From Modestobacter muralis (GTDB taxonomy: Bacteria > Actinomycetota > Actinomycetes > Mycobacteriales > Geodermatophilaceae), in the NCBI RefSeq assembly GCF_010682105.1, contig NZ_JAAGWH010000039.1:27899-91898 (forward strand): a stretch of 64,000 nucleotides of DNA. The letters are read 5' to 3'. The position numbers and the translations under genes are program-made. The notes under the pieces were generated by a model. That model was not told the DNA's origin and made no database searches. It was given only the letters and a program-made list of their open reading frames with translations. Numbering within the stretch: position 1 is the stretch's first letter; each line of letters begins with the position of its first letter. This document shows, one piece after another, positions 34,324-42,892 of this stretch.

Positions 34324-34514
34324 CGCCCAGGGCGCGTGAGGAGCGCGGTGCCGGCTCCCCGGTACGGCAGGGAGGCCTCGGCCGCTGATCGCGGACTGAC
34401 GAGGACGGGCGCCTTCCTCGAGGGGGTCGACGTCGGCTCGGTGAGTTGCAGGGCCGGAGGAGTTCAGCCCTTCCACGATCAGGACGACGGCACCGTCAGG
34501 GTCGGTCGGTGGGT

Positions 34515-34985
34515 TCAGGGCGCAGTCGTACGTTCCGAGGACTGGGCGAGGGCGGGTACCCAGCGCGCGGCCGCTTCGAGGGCGTCCGTGAGGGTGTCGT
34601 TGAAGGCGATCGCTGCACCGGGAGCGTGCTGACGGACCGCGTTGACGATCTGTTCGAACACCGGAAGGGGAACTGCGCCGACGCGCAGGCCCCGACCGAC
34701 CACGACGCACGTCCAGTCGACCTCGGCCAGCTTGGTCGCGAGCAGTTCCTCGAGGTCGTCGTCCGGCCCGAACAGCCACGTCTCCAGCACGCCGGGCGGA
34801 AACCGCCCCGCCCCGGCTGAGAGCGTCGCAGCCAGCTCGTCGGCGTCCCACGGGCCGGGGAAGCGATGCGGGTCGATGCCGATCCACAGGACGCTGAGGC
34901 GTTGGCCGGGTGTCGCGGCGGATGTGACCGTCGCGGGTCGGGGCGGTTGAGCGCTCATGTGGAGATCTGTGTCGGATGCGTTCAT
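34515..34985 (-). CDS. hypothetical protein, cytosolic, 156 aa
   Basis: It lies 9 bases after the MBL hydrolase gene and is presumably co-transcribed. The two possible starts are MNASDTDLHM and the internal Met. The body LSVLWIGIDPHRFPGPWDAD, ETWLFGPDDDLEELLATKLA, VDWTCVVVGRGLRV and FEQIVNAVRQHAPGAAIAFN has a regular beta-alpha pattern, as in a response-regulator or Rossmann-like fold. Uncharacterised proteins of this type occur next to oxidoreductase or hydrolase genes. No catalytic motif is apparent, so no function is given. Confidence 0.7.
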   Translation of the reverse strand: MNASDTDLHMSAQPPRPATVTSAATPGQRLSVLWIGIDPHRFPGPWDADELAATLSAGAGRFPPGVLETWLFGPDDDLEELLATKLAEVDWTCVVVGRGLRVGAVPLPVFEQIVNAVRQHAPGAAIAFNDTLTDALEAAARWVPALAQSSERTTAP

Positions 34986-34994
34986 CGTGGACGT

Positions 34995-35651
34995 CTAGTC
35001 GCGCAGGCCGGCAGCGAAGGACTTGATCGAGCGGATCTCGACCTTCCCGTTGTGTGCCACGTAGAGGGTGGTTGCGCGTGCCGCGATGGCCTTGATGCTC
35101 GCGGTGCTGCTGGCCGCGTCGTCGATGAACATCGGTCCCTGCGCGTGGTGGGTGATCGCCTTCTCGGTGAGGGCGTCACCGGCGAAGACGGTGCCGTCGT
35201 CGAGGACGATGCTCTGTGAGCCGGGGGTGTGGCCGGGAGTCCAGAAGGTCTTCCCGAAGCCCCCGTAGCGGGTGAGGTCCTCCTCGTCGCCGAACTCGAG
35301 GTCGGGAGTGACGGGGCGCTGTTCCTTCTTGTTGATGAAGGTGGCCAGGAGTCGAGCGAAGAGCCGTGTCGGAACGAGCTGCAGCCGTCCCCCGGCTCGG
35401 AGGGCCTCCGCATCCTTCTCGTGGATCGCGACGCGCGCGCCGGTCGCGGCACGAATCGCGTCGGCTGCACCGACGTGGTCGTAGTGGAAGTGGGTCAGCA
35501 CGATCAGACCCAGCTCGGCGTCGAGGTCCCGCAACGTCGCCAGGACCTTGGGGGTGAGGCCGGGTTCACCGGCGTCGACCAGCATCGCCCGCTTCCCCTC
35601 GACGACGAGGTAGGAGGTGGAGACACCGCTGCGGAGGGGATGGATTTCCAT
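34995..35651 (-). CDS. MBL-fold metallo-hydrolase
   Basis: 218 aa. The zinc-site motif THFHYDHVGAADAIRAATGA (HxHxDH near residues 54-59), the second His in WTPGHTPGSQSIVLDD near 139 and Asp in TVFAGDALTEKAI near 157 are all present; the C-terminal His occurs in LYVAHNGKVEI. Short and soluble, it resembles glyoxalase II-like or quorum-quenching-type hydrolases. It is divergent from a TetR gene, with matching TTAC-N4-GTAA-like sites on both sides of the intergenic region, so it is probably repressed by that regulator. Substrate unknown, perhaps a thioester or lactone. Confidence 0.9.
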   Translation of the reverse strand: MEIHPLRSGVSTSYLVVEGKRAMLVDAGEPGLTPKVLATLRDLDAELGLIVLTHFHYDHVGAADAIRAATGARVAIHEKDAEALRAGGRLQLVPTRLFARLLATFINKKEQRPVTPDLEFGDEEDLTRYGGFGKTFWTPGHTPGSQSIVLDDGTVFAGDALTEKAITHHAQGPMFIDDAASSTASIKAIAARATTLYVAHNGKVEIRSIKSFAAGLRD

Positions 35652-35714
35652 GGTCTTGTCCTGTTCGGAGGTCGCTTCGCGCGAGTGCGACGTTGAGTCC
35701 TTCTATGTGTGTCC

Positions 35715-35726
35715 TTACAGCCGTAA
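35715..35726. promoter_or_regulatory. candidate TetR operator 1 (ttacagccgtaa)
   Basis: TTAC-N4-GTAA inverted repeat 64 bases upstream of the MBL gene. Its sequence recurs, with one arm base and one core base changed, at 35895-35906 in front of the TetR gene, which is how autoregulated divergent operons are arranged. Confidence 0.5.
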
Positions 35727-35894
35727 CCCTGACAGTGCACGACCTTGTCGTCAAGCACTGGGTCCATGGGTGACTCAGGAGTGCTGACTGTGGCGTGGCT
35801 GGGGGGCCCGGTGGAGGGGGTGCCGGACAGAGGACGCGGATGCCGGCAGCACTGGTTGCCTCGAGGGGGTCCCTGCCAACCGGGCGGCGTGAGA

Positions 35895-35906
35895 ATACAG
35901 TCGTAA
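35895..35906. promoter_or_regulatory. candidate TetR operator 2 (atacagtcgtaa)
   Basis: Ten of twelve positions match the site at 35715-35726. It ends 3 bases before the TetR start codon and contains a possible -10 box (tacagt), so binding would block the regulator's own expression. Confidence 0.5.
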
Positions 35907-35909
35907 GGC

Positions 35910-36542
35910 ATGAGTACCGAGGTGGAGCGACGCAGCAAGAACCCGAGGGGAGCCGGCGGGCGTCTTCGCGACGAGATCGTGGCGGCTGCGCGGGAGATGC
36001 TCGTCGAGCAGGGGCACGAGACGGCCATCACGCTGCGCGGTGTGGCTCGGCGGATCGGGATCGCTGCCCCGTCGATCTACACGCACTTCTCGACGCCGGA
36101 AGCCATCGTCCAAGCCGTCGTGGTGGACACCTTCGCCGAGATGACCGCCTACATCGACACCGCCAAGGCCGGGATCGAGGATCCGTGCGAGAGGCTGCTG
36201 GCCGGTTGTCGTGCCTACATGACCTTCGGACTCGAGAACCCGAATCTCTACGGGCTGCTCTTCACTCGGAACCGCCAGCTGGGCGGCCGCAGCCCTGAAG
36301 GACGCGCAGTCACCGAGGACGATCTCCGCGGGGGGTCCTTCGGTCAGCTGGTGCAAGGGGTGCAAGACTGCATCGACGCGGGGGTGTCCTCCGCGCCGTC
36401 CGCGCCAGGCGCCGCGCTCGAGCTCTGGGTGGCGATGCACGGACTGGTGTCGCTCCGCGGGGCGCAGTACCAGATGCCGTGGCCCCCGAGAGAGGCGATC
36501 GAGCCGTCGCTGGTGAGCGCGCTGGCACACCTGCGACCCTGA
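35910..36542 (+). CDS. TetR/AcrR-family transcriptional regulator
   Basis: 210 aa. The DNA-binding part is standard: LRDEIVAAAREMLVEQGHET, then ITLRGVARRIGIAAPSIYTHF near residues 45-65 (core VARRIGIAAPSIYTHF). The C-terminal domain has YMTFGLENPNLYGLLFTRN near 105, the pattern of the WHG (TetR_C_25-like) group, and LELWVAMHGLVSLRGAQYQM. It faces the MBL hydrolase operon and most likely represses it and itself through the paired TTAC-N4-GTAA sites. The inducer is unknown. Confidence 0.9.
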   Translation: MSTEVERRSKNPRGAGGRLRDEIVAAAREMLVEQGHETAITLRGVARRIGIAAPSIYTHFSTPEAIVQAVVVDTFAEMTAYIDTAKAGIEDPCERLLAGCRAYMTFGLENPNLYGLLFTRNRQLGGRSPEGRAVTEDDLRGGSFGQLVQGVQDCIDAGVSSAPSAPGAALELWVAMHGLVSLRGAQYQMPWPPREAIEPSLVSALAHLRP

Positions 36543-36753
36543 GGAACGTCAGGTCCGAGCGCGATGCCGCGACTGGAGTCATACCCGCCGGAGGCTCAGT
36601 CGAACAGTCCCTCCGGGGGCGTCTGCAGCGGCTCTCGCTGCTCCCCGAGGGCCCCGCTCGGGCTGGCACCCCGTGAAGGGGCCCCAGGTCTGGGCTCCCT
36701 TCCGTGATCGCGACGCCGTGCTGCTGGCGGCCGACTGCGCTGGACACGGGCGC

Positions 36754-37116
36754 ATGGACATCCGCCGTGCCATGCCCGTCATCAGGACCACCAGTCCGCT
36801 GGAGGTGCGCGCCTTCTACGTCGGCTTCCTGGGTTTCCGAGTGGCGATGGACGAGGACGGGATGCTGATGCTCGCCTCGCGCAGCACACCGACCACACAG
36901 GTCATCGTGGCGTGGGAGAGCCCGACCGCGGTCGACCCCGAACTGGTCACTGTCGACCTGTCCCTCGAGGTCGCCGACGTCGATGCTGCGCTTGCTCAGG
37001 CGCAGGTCGACGGCTACGAGATCGTCCGTGCGCTGAGGGACGAGGCGTGGGGGACACGACGGTTCTTCGTACGGGACCCGACCGGGCGCATCGTCAACAT
37101 CGCCAGCCACCTGTGA
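36754..37116 (+). CDS. VOC-family (glyoxalase/bleomycin-resistance fold) protein
   Basis: 120 aa from the ATG at 36754; longer upstream starts add non-homologous residues. A single VOC domain: VIRTTSPLEVRAFYVGFLGF, RVAMDEDGMLMLASRS, the middle VTVDLSLEVADVDAALAQAQ and the end WGTRRFFVRDPTGRIVNIAS. The family dimerises and binds a metal or a small ligand; the usual Glu of the last strand is replaced here (INIASH rather than hxxxE), so metal chemistry is doubtful. It is placed behind the TetR gene in the same direction; a functional link is not shown. Confidence 0.82.
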   Translation: MDIRRAMPVIRTTSPLEVRAFYVGFLGFRVAMDEDGMLMLASRSTPTTQVIVAWESPTAVDPELVTVDLSLEVADVDAALAQAQVDGYEIVRALRDEAWGTRRFFVRDPTGRIVNIASHL

Positions 37117-37301
37117 GACCTGGCCGGCGCCGCGCCGCAGAGCCAAGGGGGTTGTTCACCGCCATGGACTCGAGAAGACGGTGGGCGTGGGCCAGCGTGG
37201 AGTGGGCGGCGTCCTTCCGCGCGAATCCCGGTCGGTGGACTGCATCGACCGGTCCTGCCGGAGAGGCCGTCACGCCTGACGATGTCGAGTGCGGCGGGAG
37301 G

Positions 37302-37760
37302 TCAGGCGCTGACGTAGACGGTGAGGACGTCGGCGACCAGGGCCGGCCGCTGTCCGCCCTCGATCTCCACCGTGACGCGGAGGGTGGCCCGCATCCCGGC
37401 TCGCACCTGCTCGCACGCCACGACGGCCGCGCTCGCCCGGAGCCGGGACCCCGCGGGCACCGGCGCGACGAAGCGCACCCGGTCGCTGCCGGCGTTGATC
37501 GCGGCCGACGCGCCGCCCACCTCGAGCAGCTCGGCGACGAACGCCGGGACGAGGGAGGCAGTGAGGTGGCCGTGGGCGATCGTGGTGCCGAAGGGGCCAG
37601 CGGCGGCGCGGTCGGGGTCGACGTGGATCCACTGTGAGTCTCCGGTCGCGGCCGCGAACGCCTCGATCCGGTCCTGGTCGACCGTCAGCCACTGCGTGAC
37701 GCCGAGTTCTGTACCGATGGCGTCCATCAGCGCCGCCGGGGTGCTGAGGACGGTCGTCAC
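37302..37760 (-). CDS. MaoC-family (R)-hydratase/dehydratase
   Basis: 152 aa, GTG start in a GTGA overlap with the SDR gene. The hot-dog fold hydratase motif is complete: ATGDSQWIHVDPDRAAAGPF near residues 39-58 followed by GTTIAHGHLTASLVPAFVAE, giving the catalytic Asp and His. It ends SDRVRFVAPVPAGSRLRASA and RPALVADVLTVYVS. NodN/MaoC enzymes hydrate trans-2-enoyl-CoA to the 3-hydroxyacyl-CoA. Coupled to an SDR, with thiolase and acyl-CoA dehydrogenase genes beyond, it fills the hydratase step of a beta-oxidation-like cycle. Confidence 0.9.
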   Translation of the reverse strand: MTTVLSTPAALMDAIGTELGVTQWLTVDQDRIEAFAAATGDSQWIHVDPDRAAAGPFGTTIAHGHLTASLVPAFVAELLEVGGASAAINAGSDRVRFVAPVPAGSRLRASAAVVACEQVRAGMRATLRVTVEIEGGQRPALVADVLTVYVSA

Positions 37761-38512
37761 GCCTTCGGCCCACCGGCGACGTACAGGACCTGCCCGGAGA
37801 TGAAGCTGGCCTCCTCCGAGCAGAAGAAGGACGCCGCCGCGGCGATGTCGTCGGGCTGTCCCACTCGCCCGACCGGGATCTCCTTCGCCGCCCCCTCCAG
37901 GAACTGCTCGTACGGCACCTTCATCCGGTCCGCGGTCGCCCGGAGCATGTCGGTGGCGATGAAGCCGGGTGCGATGGCGTTGGCGGTGACGTTGTAGCGC
38001 CCGAGCTCCAGGGCCAGCGTCTTGGTCAGCCCCTGGAGGCCGGCCTTCACCGCGGCGTAGTTGGCCTGACCACGGTTGCCGAGTGCGGAGGTGCTGGAGA
38101 GGCTGACGATCCGACCCCACCCCGCCGCCACCTGGTGACGCTGCACCGCCCGGGTCATGAGGAAGGCGCCGCGCAGGTGGACCGCGACGACGGCGTCCCA
38201 GTCGTCGTCGGTCATCTTGAAGATGAGGTTGTCCCGCAGGATGCCGGCGTTGTTCACCAGGACCGTCGGCGCACCGAGCTCCTCGGTGACCTGCGCGACC
38301 GCCTGCTCGACCGCGTCGGCGACGGAGACGTCGGCCCCCACCCCGATCGCCCGGCCGCCGGCGGAGACGATGGCGGAGACCGTGTCGACGGTGCTCGCCC
38401 CGTCGAGGTCCAGGACGGCGACCGCGAGGCCGTCGCTCGCCAGCCGGCGGGCGATGGCGGCTCCGATGCCGCGTGCTGCTCCGGTCACGATCGCCACGCG
38501 CTGCTGTTCCAT
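37757..38512 (-). CDS. SDR, FabG-type 3-hydroxyacyl-CoA/3-oxoacyl reductase
   Basis: 251 aa. Cofactor loop VTGAARGIGAAIARRL near residue 10, NNAGILRDNLIFKMTDDDWD near 90 (a phrase typical of FabG/PhaB-type enzymes), and the catalytic Ser-Tyr-Lys in SLSSTSALGNRGQANYAAVK near 138-157. The C-terminus SFISGQVLYVAGGPKA is standard. In this cluster it would oxidise a 3-hydroxyacyl-CoA to the 3-oxo form before the thiolase. Overlaps the MaoC gene and lies 22 bases after the alcohol dehydrogenase gene. Confidence 0.9.
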   Translation of the reverse strand: MEQQRVAIVTGAARGIGAAIARRLASDGLAVAVLDLDGASTVDTVSAIVSAGGRAIGVGADVSVADAVEQAVAQVTEELGAPTVLVNNAGILRDNLIFKMTDDDWDAVVAVHLRGAFLMTRAVQRHQVAAGWGRIVSLSSTSALGNRGQANYAAVKAGLQGLTKTLALELGRYNVTANAIAPGFIATDMLRATADRMKVPYEQFLEGAAKEIPVGRVGQPDDIAAAASFFCSEEASFISGQVLYVAGGPKA

Positions 38513-38534
38513 GAGGGCTTCCTTCCGGTGAGGG

Positions 38535-39638
38535 TCAGTCGAAGGACAGGAGCTGGCGGATGACCTGCCCCTGCGCGAGGGCGTCCATCGCCGCGTTGAC
38601 GTCGGCGAGCGGGACGACGCGGGAGACCAGCTTCTCGATCGGCAACCGGCCCTGCCGCCACAGGTCGACGTACACGGGGATGTCCCGGGCCGGGACCGAA
38701 GAGCCGAGATAGCTGCCGATGACGGTGCGCGCCTCCGCAGTGAGGACCAGCGGGCTGATCTCCGCTCGGGCGCCGGGCGCGGGGAGTCCCACCGTCACCG
38801 TCCGCCCGCCGGGGGCCGTGGCGGCGAACGCCGTCTCGAAGGCCCGGGGGTGACCCGCGGCCTCGATCACGACGGGCGCCCGGACCGCCGAGGCGACCAC
38901 CTGCTCGGGGGTCAGGACCTCGTCCGCGCCCAGCTGCAGGCCCTCGGCGAGCTTGGAGTCCAGGGCGTCGACGCCCACGACGTGGTGGCCGAGCGCCTTC
39001 GCGACGAGCACGGCCGCCATGCCGACGCCGCCGAGGCCGACGACCATCACCGTCTCCCCGGGCGCCGGGCGCCCGGCGTTGAGCACGGCGCCACCACCGG
39101 TCAGGACGGCGCAGCCCAGGAGTGCCGCCACGTCGGGCGGGACGTCGTGGTCCACCCGCACCACCGAGGCCTGGTTGACGACGGCGTGGGTGGCGAACGC
39201 GGACACCCCGAGGTGGTGGGCGATGTGCTCGCCACCCCGGGAGAGCCGCCGTCCGCCGTCGAGCAGTTCTCCCGCGGCATTCGCCGCCGAGCCCACCTCG
39301 CACGGCAGCCGCCCGTCGGTCGCGCAGCCCGCGCAGTGGCCGCAGCGGGGGAGGAAGGTCATCACCACGCGGTCGCCCACGCTGAGGGCCGAGACGCCGG
39401 GTCCCACCTCCTCGACGATCCCGGCGGCCTCGTGGCCGAGCAGCATCGGGGTCGGTCGGGGGCGCTTGCCGTCGACCACGGACAGGTCCGAGTGGCAGAT
39501 GCCGGCCGTCTCGATGCGGACGAGCAGCTCCGCGTGACCCGGCGCGGCCAGGTCCAGCTCCTGCACGGTGAGCGGGCGGGAGGAGGCGAAGGGGGCCGGG
39601 CGGCCCGCCTCGTCGAGAACGGCACCGGTGATCTTCAT
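38535..39638 (-). CDS. zinc-binding alcohol dehydrogenase (MDR superfamily, class III-like)
   Basis: 367 aa. Catalytic zinc ligands Cys and His in TAGICHSDLSVVDGKRPRPT near 47 and LGHEAAGIVEEVGPGV near 67; the structural zinc site is CGHCAGCATDGRLPC near 97-111, with all four cysteines. The NAD-binding loop is VGLGGVGMAAVLVAKALGHH near 196. It ends ALAQGQVIRQLLSFD. Such enzymes oxidise primary alcohols, and an alcohol substrate is thus likely at the start of the pathway. 17 bases separate it from the thiolase gene upstream. Confidence 0.92.
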   Translation of the reverse strand: MKITGAVLDEAGRPAPFASSRPLTVQELDLAAPGHAELLVRIETAGICHSDLSVVDGKRPRPTPMLLGHEAAGIVEEVGPGVSALSVGDRVVMTFLPRCGHCAGCATDGRLPCEVGSAANAAGELLDGGRRLSRGGEHIAHHLGVSAFATHAVVNQASVVRVDHDVPPDVAALLGCAVLTGGGAVLNAGRPAPGETVMVVGLGGVGMAAVLVAKALGHHVVGVDALDSKLAEGLQLGADEVLTPEQVVASAVRAPVVIEAAGHPRAFETAFAATAPGGRTVTVGLPAPGARAEISPLVLTAEARTVIGSYLGSSVPARDIPVYVDLWRQGRLPIEKLVSRVVPLADVNAAMDALAQGQVIRQLLSFD

Positions 39639-39655
39639 CCTGGGCTCCTGGCTTC

Positions 39656-40888
39656 TCAGCGCAGCCGCTCGAGGACCATGGCCATGCCCTGGCCGCCCCC
39701 GACGCACATCGTCTCCAGGCCGAACTGCCCGTCGGTCTCCCGGAGGCCGTTCAGCAGCGTCGTCGTGATCCGGGCGCCGGTCATGCCGAACGGGTGGCCG
39801 AGGGCGATCGCACCCCCGTGGACGTTGAGCCGGTCGTGGTCGACGCCCATGTCGCGGGCGGCGGGGATGACCTGGGCGGCGAAGGCCTCGTTGAGCTCGA
39901 CCAGGTCGATGTCGTCCATCGTCATGCCCGCGCGCTGCAGCGCGCTACGGGTCGCCTCCACGGGACCGAGGCCCATGATCTCCGGGGACAGGGCGCTCAC
40001 CCCGGTGGACACGATGCGCGCGATCGGCTCGATGCCCAGCTCGGCCGCCTTGGTGTCGCTCATGACGACCAGCGCCGCGGCGCCGTCGTTGAGCGGGCAG
40101 GCGTTGCCGGCCGTGACGGTCCCGTCTGGGCGGAAGACCGGCTTGAGCGCGCCGAGCGACTCGACGGTGACGCCCGGTCGCGGGCCGTCGTCGCGGGCGA
40201 CGACGGTCCCGTCGGGCAGGGTGACCGGGGTGATCTCGCGGGCGAAGAACCCCGTCTCGAGGGCGCGCTCGGCGCGGTTCTGGCTCAGTGCCGCGTACTC
40301 GTCCTGCTCCCGCCGGCTGATGCCGCGGAGCGTCGCGACGTTCTCCGAGGTTTGGCCCATGGCGATGTAGGGGTCGGGCAGCAGACCGTCCTCGCGGGGG
40401 TCGCGCCACGTCTCGGCGCCCTCGCCGGCGCGCCCGGCCGTCCGGGCCCGCGCCTCGTCGAAGCGCGGGTTGAGGTAGGCGTCCGGGTCGCCGGGCAGGA
40501 AGTCGCTCGAGCCGCGCGCGGACCGGCTCACCGACTCCACGCCGGCGGAGACGAAGACGTCGCCCTCCCCGGCCTTGATCGCGTGGAAGGCCATGCGGGT
40601 GGTCTGCACGCTCGAGGCGCAGTAGCGGGTGACGGTGGTGCCCGGCACGGTGTCGAGCCCGAGGGCGACGGCGACGATGCGCGCCATGTTCATGCCCTGC
40701 TCCCCGCCCGGCAGCCCGCAGCCGAGCAGGAGGTCCTCCACGTGCGAGGGGTCGAGCTCGGGCACCTGGGCGAGGGCAGCGCGGACGATGCCCGTGGCCA
40801 GGTCGTCGGGGCGCACGTCGCGCAGCGACCCCTTGAAGGCGCGCCCGATCGGCGTGCGGGCGGCGGCGACGATGACGGCTTCCGGCAT
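39656..40888 (-). CDS. acetyl-CoA acetyltransferase (thiolase)
   Basis: 410 aa, a normal thiolase length. The nucleophile Cys is in TVTRYCASSVQTTRMAFHAI near 91, the NEAF loop in DLVELNEAFAAQVIPAARDM near 333, His in NVHGGAIALGHPFGMTGAR near 364 and the second Cys in ETMCVGGGQGMAMVLERL near 397. It begins MPEAVIVAAARTPIGRAFKG. The enzyme splits 3-oxoacyl-CoA with CoA, the last step of beta-oxidation. Same orientation as the hydratase and dehydrogenases around it. Confidence 0.95.
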   Translation of the reverse strand: MPEAVIVAAARTPIGRAFKGSLRDVRPDDLATGIVRAALAQVPELDPSHVEDLLLGCGLPGGEQGMNMARIVAVALGLDTVPGTTVTRYCASSVQTTRMAFHAIKAGEGDVFVSAGVESVSRSARGSSDFLPGDPDAYLNPRFDEARARTAGRAGEGAETWRDPREDGLLPDPYIAMGQTSENVATLRGISRREQDEYAALSQNRAERALETGFFAREITPVTLPDGTVVARDDGPRPGVTVESLGALKPVFRPDGTVTAGNACPLNDGAAALVVMSDTKAAELGIEPIARIVSTGVSALSPEIMGLGPVEATRSALQRAGMTMDDIDLVELNEAFAAQVIPAARDMGVDHDRLNVHGGAIALGHPFGMTGARITTTLLNGLRETDGQFGLETMCVGGGQGMAMVLERLR

Positions 40889-40941
40889 GACTGCTCCTCT
40901 GCGGTCGGGTGTCCGGGAGTGCGGTGGACGCGTGCGGTGGG

Positions 40942-42117
40942 TCAGACGAAGGCGGCGTGCCCGGTGATGGCGCGCCCGACGATGAGGGAGTTCATCTCCC
41001 GGGTGCCCTCGTAGGAGTAGATGGCCTCGGCGTCGGCGAAGAACCGTGCGACGCCGTGCTCGAGGACGATGCCGTTGCCGCCGAGCACCTCGCGAGCCCA
41101 TGCCACCGTCTCGCGCATCCGGGCTGTCGCGAACGCCTTCGCCAACGCGGAGTGCTCGTCGCGCTGCCGGCCCTGGTCGGAGAGCTGGGACACCCGGACG
41201 CACATCGCGATGCTGGCGGTGATGTTGCCGAGGCAGCGGGCCAGGTGGTCCTGCACCAGCTGGGTCGCCGCGATCGGCCGCCCGAACTGCTGCCGTTCCC
41301 CGGCGTAGCGGACCGCGGCCTCGTAGGCACCGATCGCGATCCCGACGGCCTGCCAGGCGACGTCGGCCCGGGTGAGTCGCAGCACGGTCGCCACGTCCCG
41401 GAAGGAGTTGATGCCCTGCAGGCGGCGCTCCTCGGGCACCAGCACGTCCTCGAGGACGATGTCGGCGTTCTGCACGCTGCGGAGGCTGATCTTGTCCTCG
41501 ATCTTCGTTGCGGTGAAGCCGGGCGTGCCGGCCTCCACGAGGAAGCCCTTCACCTGGCCGTCGGCGACGTCCTTGGCGTAGACGACGGTGACGTCGGCGA
41601 AGGTGGCGTTGCCGATCCACCGCTTCGCACCGTCGAGCACCCAGCCGTCAGCGGTCTGCCGCGCGGTCGTCCGCAGTCCCCGCGCCGAGTCGGACCCGGA
41701 GAGGGGCTCGGTGAGGCCGAAGGCGCCGACGATCTCCCCGGTGCCCAGCCGGGGGAGCCACGCGGCGCGCTGCTCGGCCGAGCCACCCACGCCGATGGAG
41801 CCCATGGCCAGCCCACTCGTGACCCCGACGAAGGTGGCCACGCCGGCGTCGACCCGGGCCAGCTCCAGGGCCAGCCAGCCGCGGTACACGCCGCTGTTGG
41901 CGAAGGCGCGGGTCTCCTCCCACATCGGGCCGAACATGCCCAGCTCGCCCAGCGGCCGGGCGAGGTGGCGCGGGAACTCCGCACGCGCCCAGTAGTCGTC
42001 CGCGATCGGGCGGACCTCCGCCTCGAGGAAGGCCCGCAACGCCAGCACGGACTCGACCTCGCGGTCGGTCAGCAGGTCCTGGAAGGCGTAGAAGTCGCTG
42101 ACGAGGAGGTCGGTCAT
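40942..42117 (-). CDS. acyl-CoA dehydrogenase (glutaryl-CoA dehydrogenase-like)
   Basis: 391 aa from the ATG at 42117. It shows the three ACAD domains. FAD-binding signatures are GAFGLTEPLSGSDSARGLRT near 130, KRWIGNATFADVTVVYAKD near 166 and RRQQFGRPIAATQLVQ-type text (AGERQQFGRPIAATQLVQDH) near 287; the catalytic Glu is in AIYSYEGTREMNSLIVGRAI near 370 (YEGT). The YEGT glutamate and ITEPxSGSD variant are those of glutaryl-CoA/short-branched ACADs. It introduces the double bond in the first oxidation step. First gene of the minus-strand unit, divergent from the QsdR-type regulator. Confidence 0.93.
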   Translation of the reverse strand: MTDLLVSDFYAFQDLLTDREVESVLALRAFLEAEVRPIADDYWARAEFPRHLARPLGELGMFGPMWEETRAFANSGVYRGWLALELARVDAGVATFVGVTSGLAMGSIGVGGSAEQRAAWLPRLGTGEIVGAFGLTEPLSGSDSARGLRTTARQTADGWVLDGAKRWIGNATFADVTVVYAKDVADGQVKGFLVEAGTPGFTATKIEDKISLRSVQNADIVLEDVLVPEERRLQGINSFRDVATVLRLTRADVAWQAVGIAIGAYEAAVRYAGERQQFGRPIAATQLVQDHLARCLGNITASIAMCVRVSQLSDQGRQRDEHSALAKAFATARMRETVAWAREVLGGNGIVLEHGVARFFADAEAIYSYEGTREMNSLIVGRAITGHAAFV

Positions 42118-42189
42118 GCTGGCTCCCGTTCGGTCCTGGGCAGGTCCTCCCACCCACGCGAGCCCCAATGTGCATCATCTGCCGAAACG

Positions 42190-42219
42190 TTGCAAGCGCG
42201 CCGGGAGGCCGTCTAGGGT
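42190..42219 (+). promoter_or_regulatory. leaderless promoter of the QsdR-type regulator
   Basis: TTGCAA (42190-42195), an 18-base spacer and TAGGGT (42214-42219), then 7 bases to the GTG start at 42227. Transcription would begin at or next to the start codon, so the mRNA lacks a ribosome site; none is present in the sequence. Confidence 0.55.
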
Positions 42220-42226
42220 GCCTGAC

Positions 42227-42892
42227 GTGAGCGGGGTCTCGACGACGAGCGGGCCGCTCCGGCTGGGCAGCCGGGGCACGGCCCTGGTCCCCAGCGCGCT
42301 CTCGCGCCGGCTGGCGGCCGAACCCCCGCACGAGGCGCGGCGCGCGTTCCAGCTGGCCAGGAGCCGCTTCCTGGCCAGCGACCGGATCGACATGGGTCAG
42401 CTCGCGGTCGAGCTCGGCGTGGACCGGACGTCGCTGTTCCGCTGGGTCGGGAACCGCGACGCGCTGCTGTCGGAGGTGCTGTGGTCCCTCGCCGCCCCGA
42501 CGCTCGACCACGCCGACGCCGAGACCACGGCGAGCGGCCCCGACCGGGTGGTCACGCTGCTGAGCAGCTTCGTGTCGCTGATGATCGACGCGCCGTACTT
42601 CCGGGAGTTCCTCCGCCGCGAGCCCTCCCGCGCGCTCCGCCTGCTCACGACGAAGGACAGCGCCATCCAGCGCCGGTACATCGCCGTCACCAGGTCGCTG
42701 CTGGAGGAGGAGGTGGCCGCCGGCCGCCTCGCCTCGCCCCTCCCGCTGGACGACCTCGCCTACGTGCTGGTCCGACTCTCGGAGTCCTTCACCTACGCCG
42801 ACCTGATCACAGGGGAGGAGCCCAGCGGCGCCCGCGCCGCCGCCGCCTTCTCCTTCGTCCTCGGCCCGACCCGTACGGAGCAGCTGACATGA
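42227..42892 (+). CDS. TetR-family regulator, QsdR type
   Basis: 221 aa from the GTG at 42227, set by the leaderless promoter. After RLAAEPPHEARRAFQLARSR the helix-turn-helix reads IDMGQLAVELGVDRTSLFRW (near 50-69) and VGNRDALLSEVLWSLAAPTL. The RTSLFRWVG in place of the usual xxxLYxHF, and FxxFLRREPSRALRLLTTKD later, are typical of the QsdR subgroup. Members control lipid or lactone degradation. It is divergent from the ACAD operon and coupled to the thioesterase and ligase, so it is the probable repressor of the whole beta-oxidation cluster. Confidence 0.88.
   Translation: MSGVSTTSGPLRLGSRGTALVPSALSRRLAAEPPHEARRAFQLARSRFLASDRIDMGQLAVELGVDRTSLFRWVGNRDALLSEVLWSLAAPTLDHADAETTASGPDRVVTLLSSFVSLMIDAPYFREFLRREPSRALRLLTTKDSAIQRRYIAVTRSLLEEEVAAGRLASPLPLDDLAYVLVRLSESFTYADLITGEEPSGARAAAAFSFVLGPTRTEQLT

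Noticed and set aside
40909..42216. 435-codon plus-strand frame opposite the acyl-CoA dehydrogenase
   Set aside because: Antisense shadow rich in Gly, Asp, Val and His; the dehydrogenase motifs are on the minus strand.
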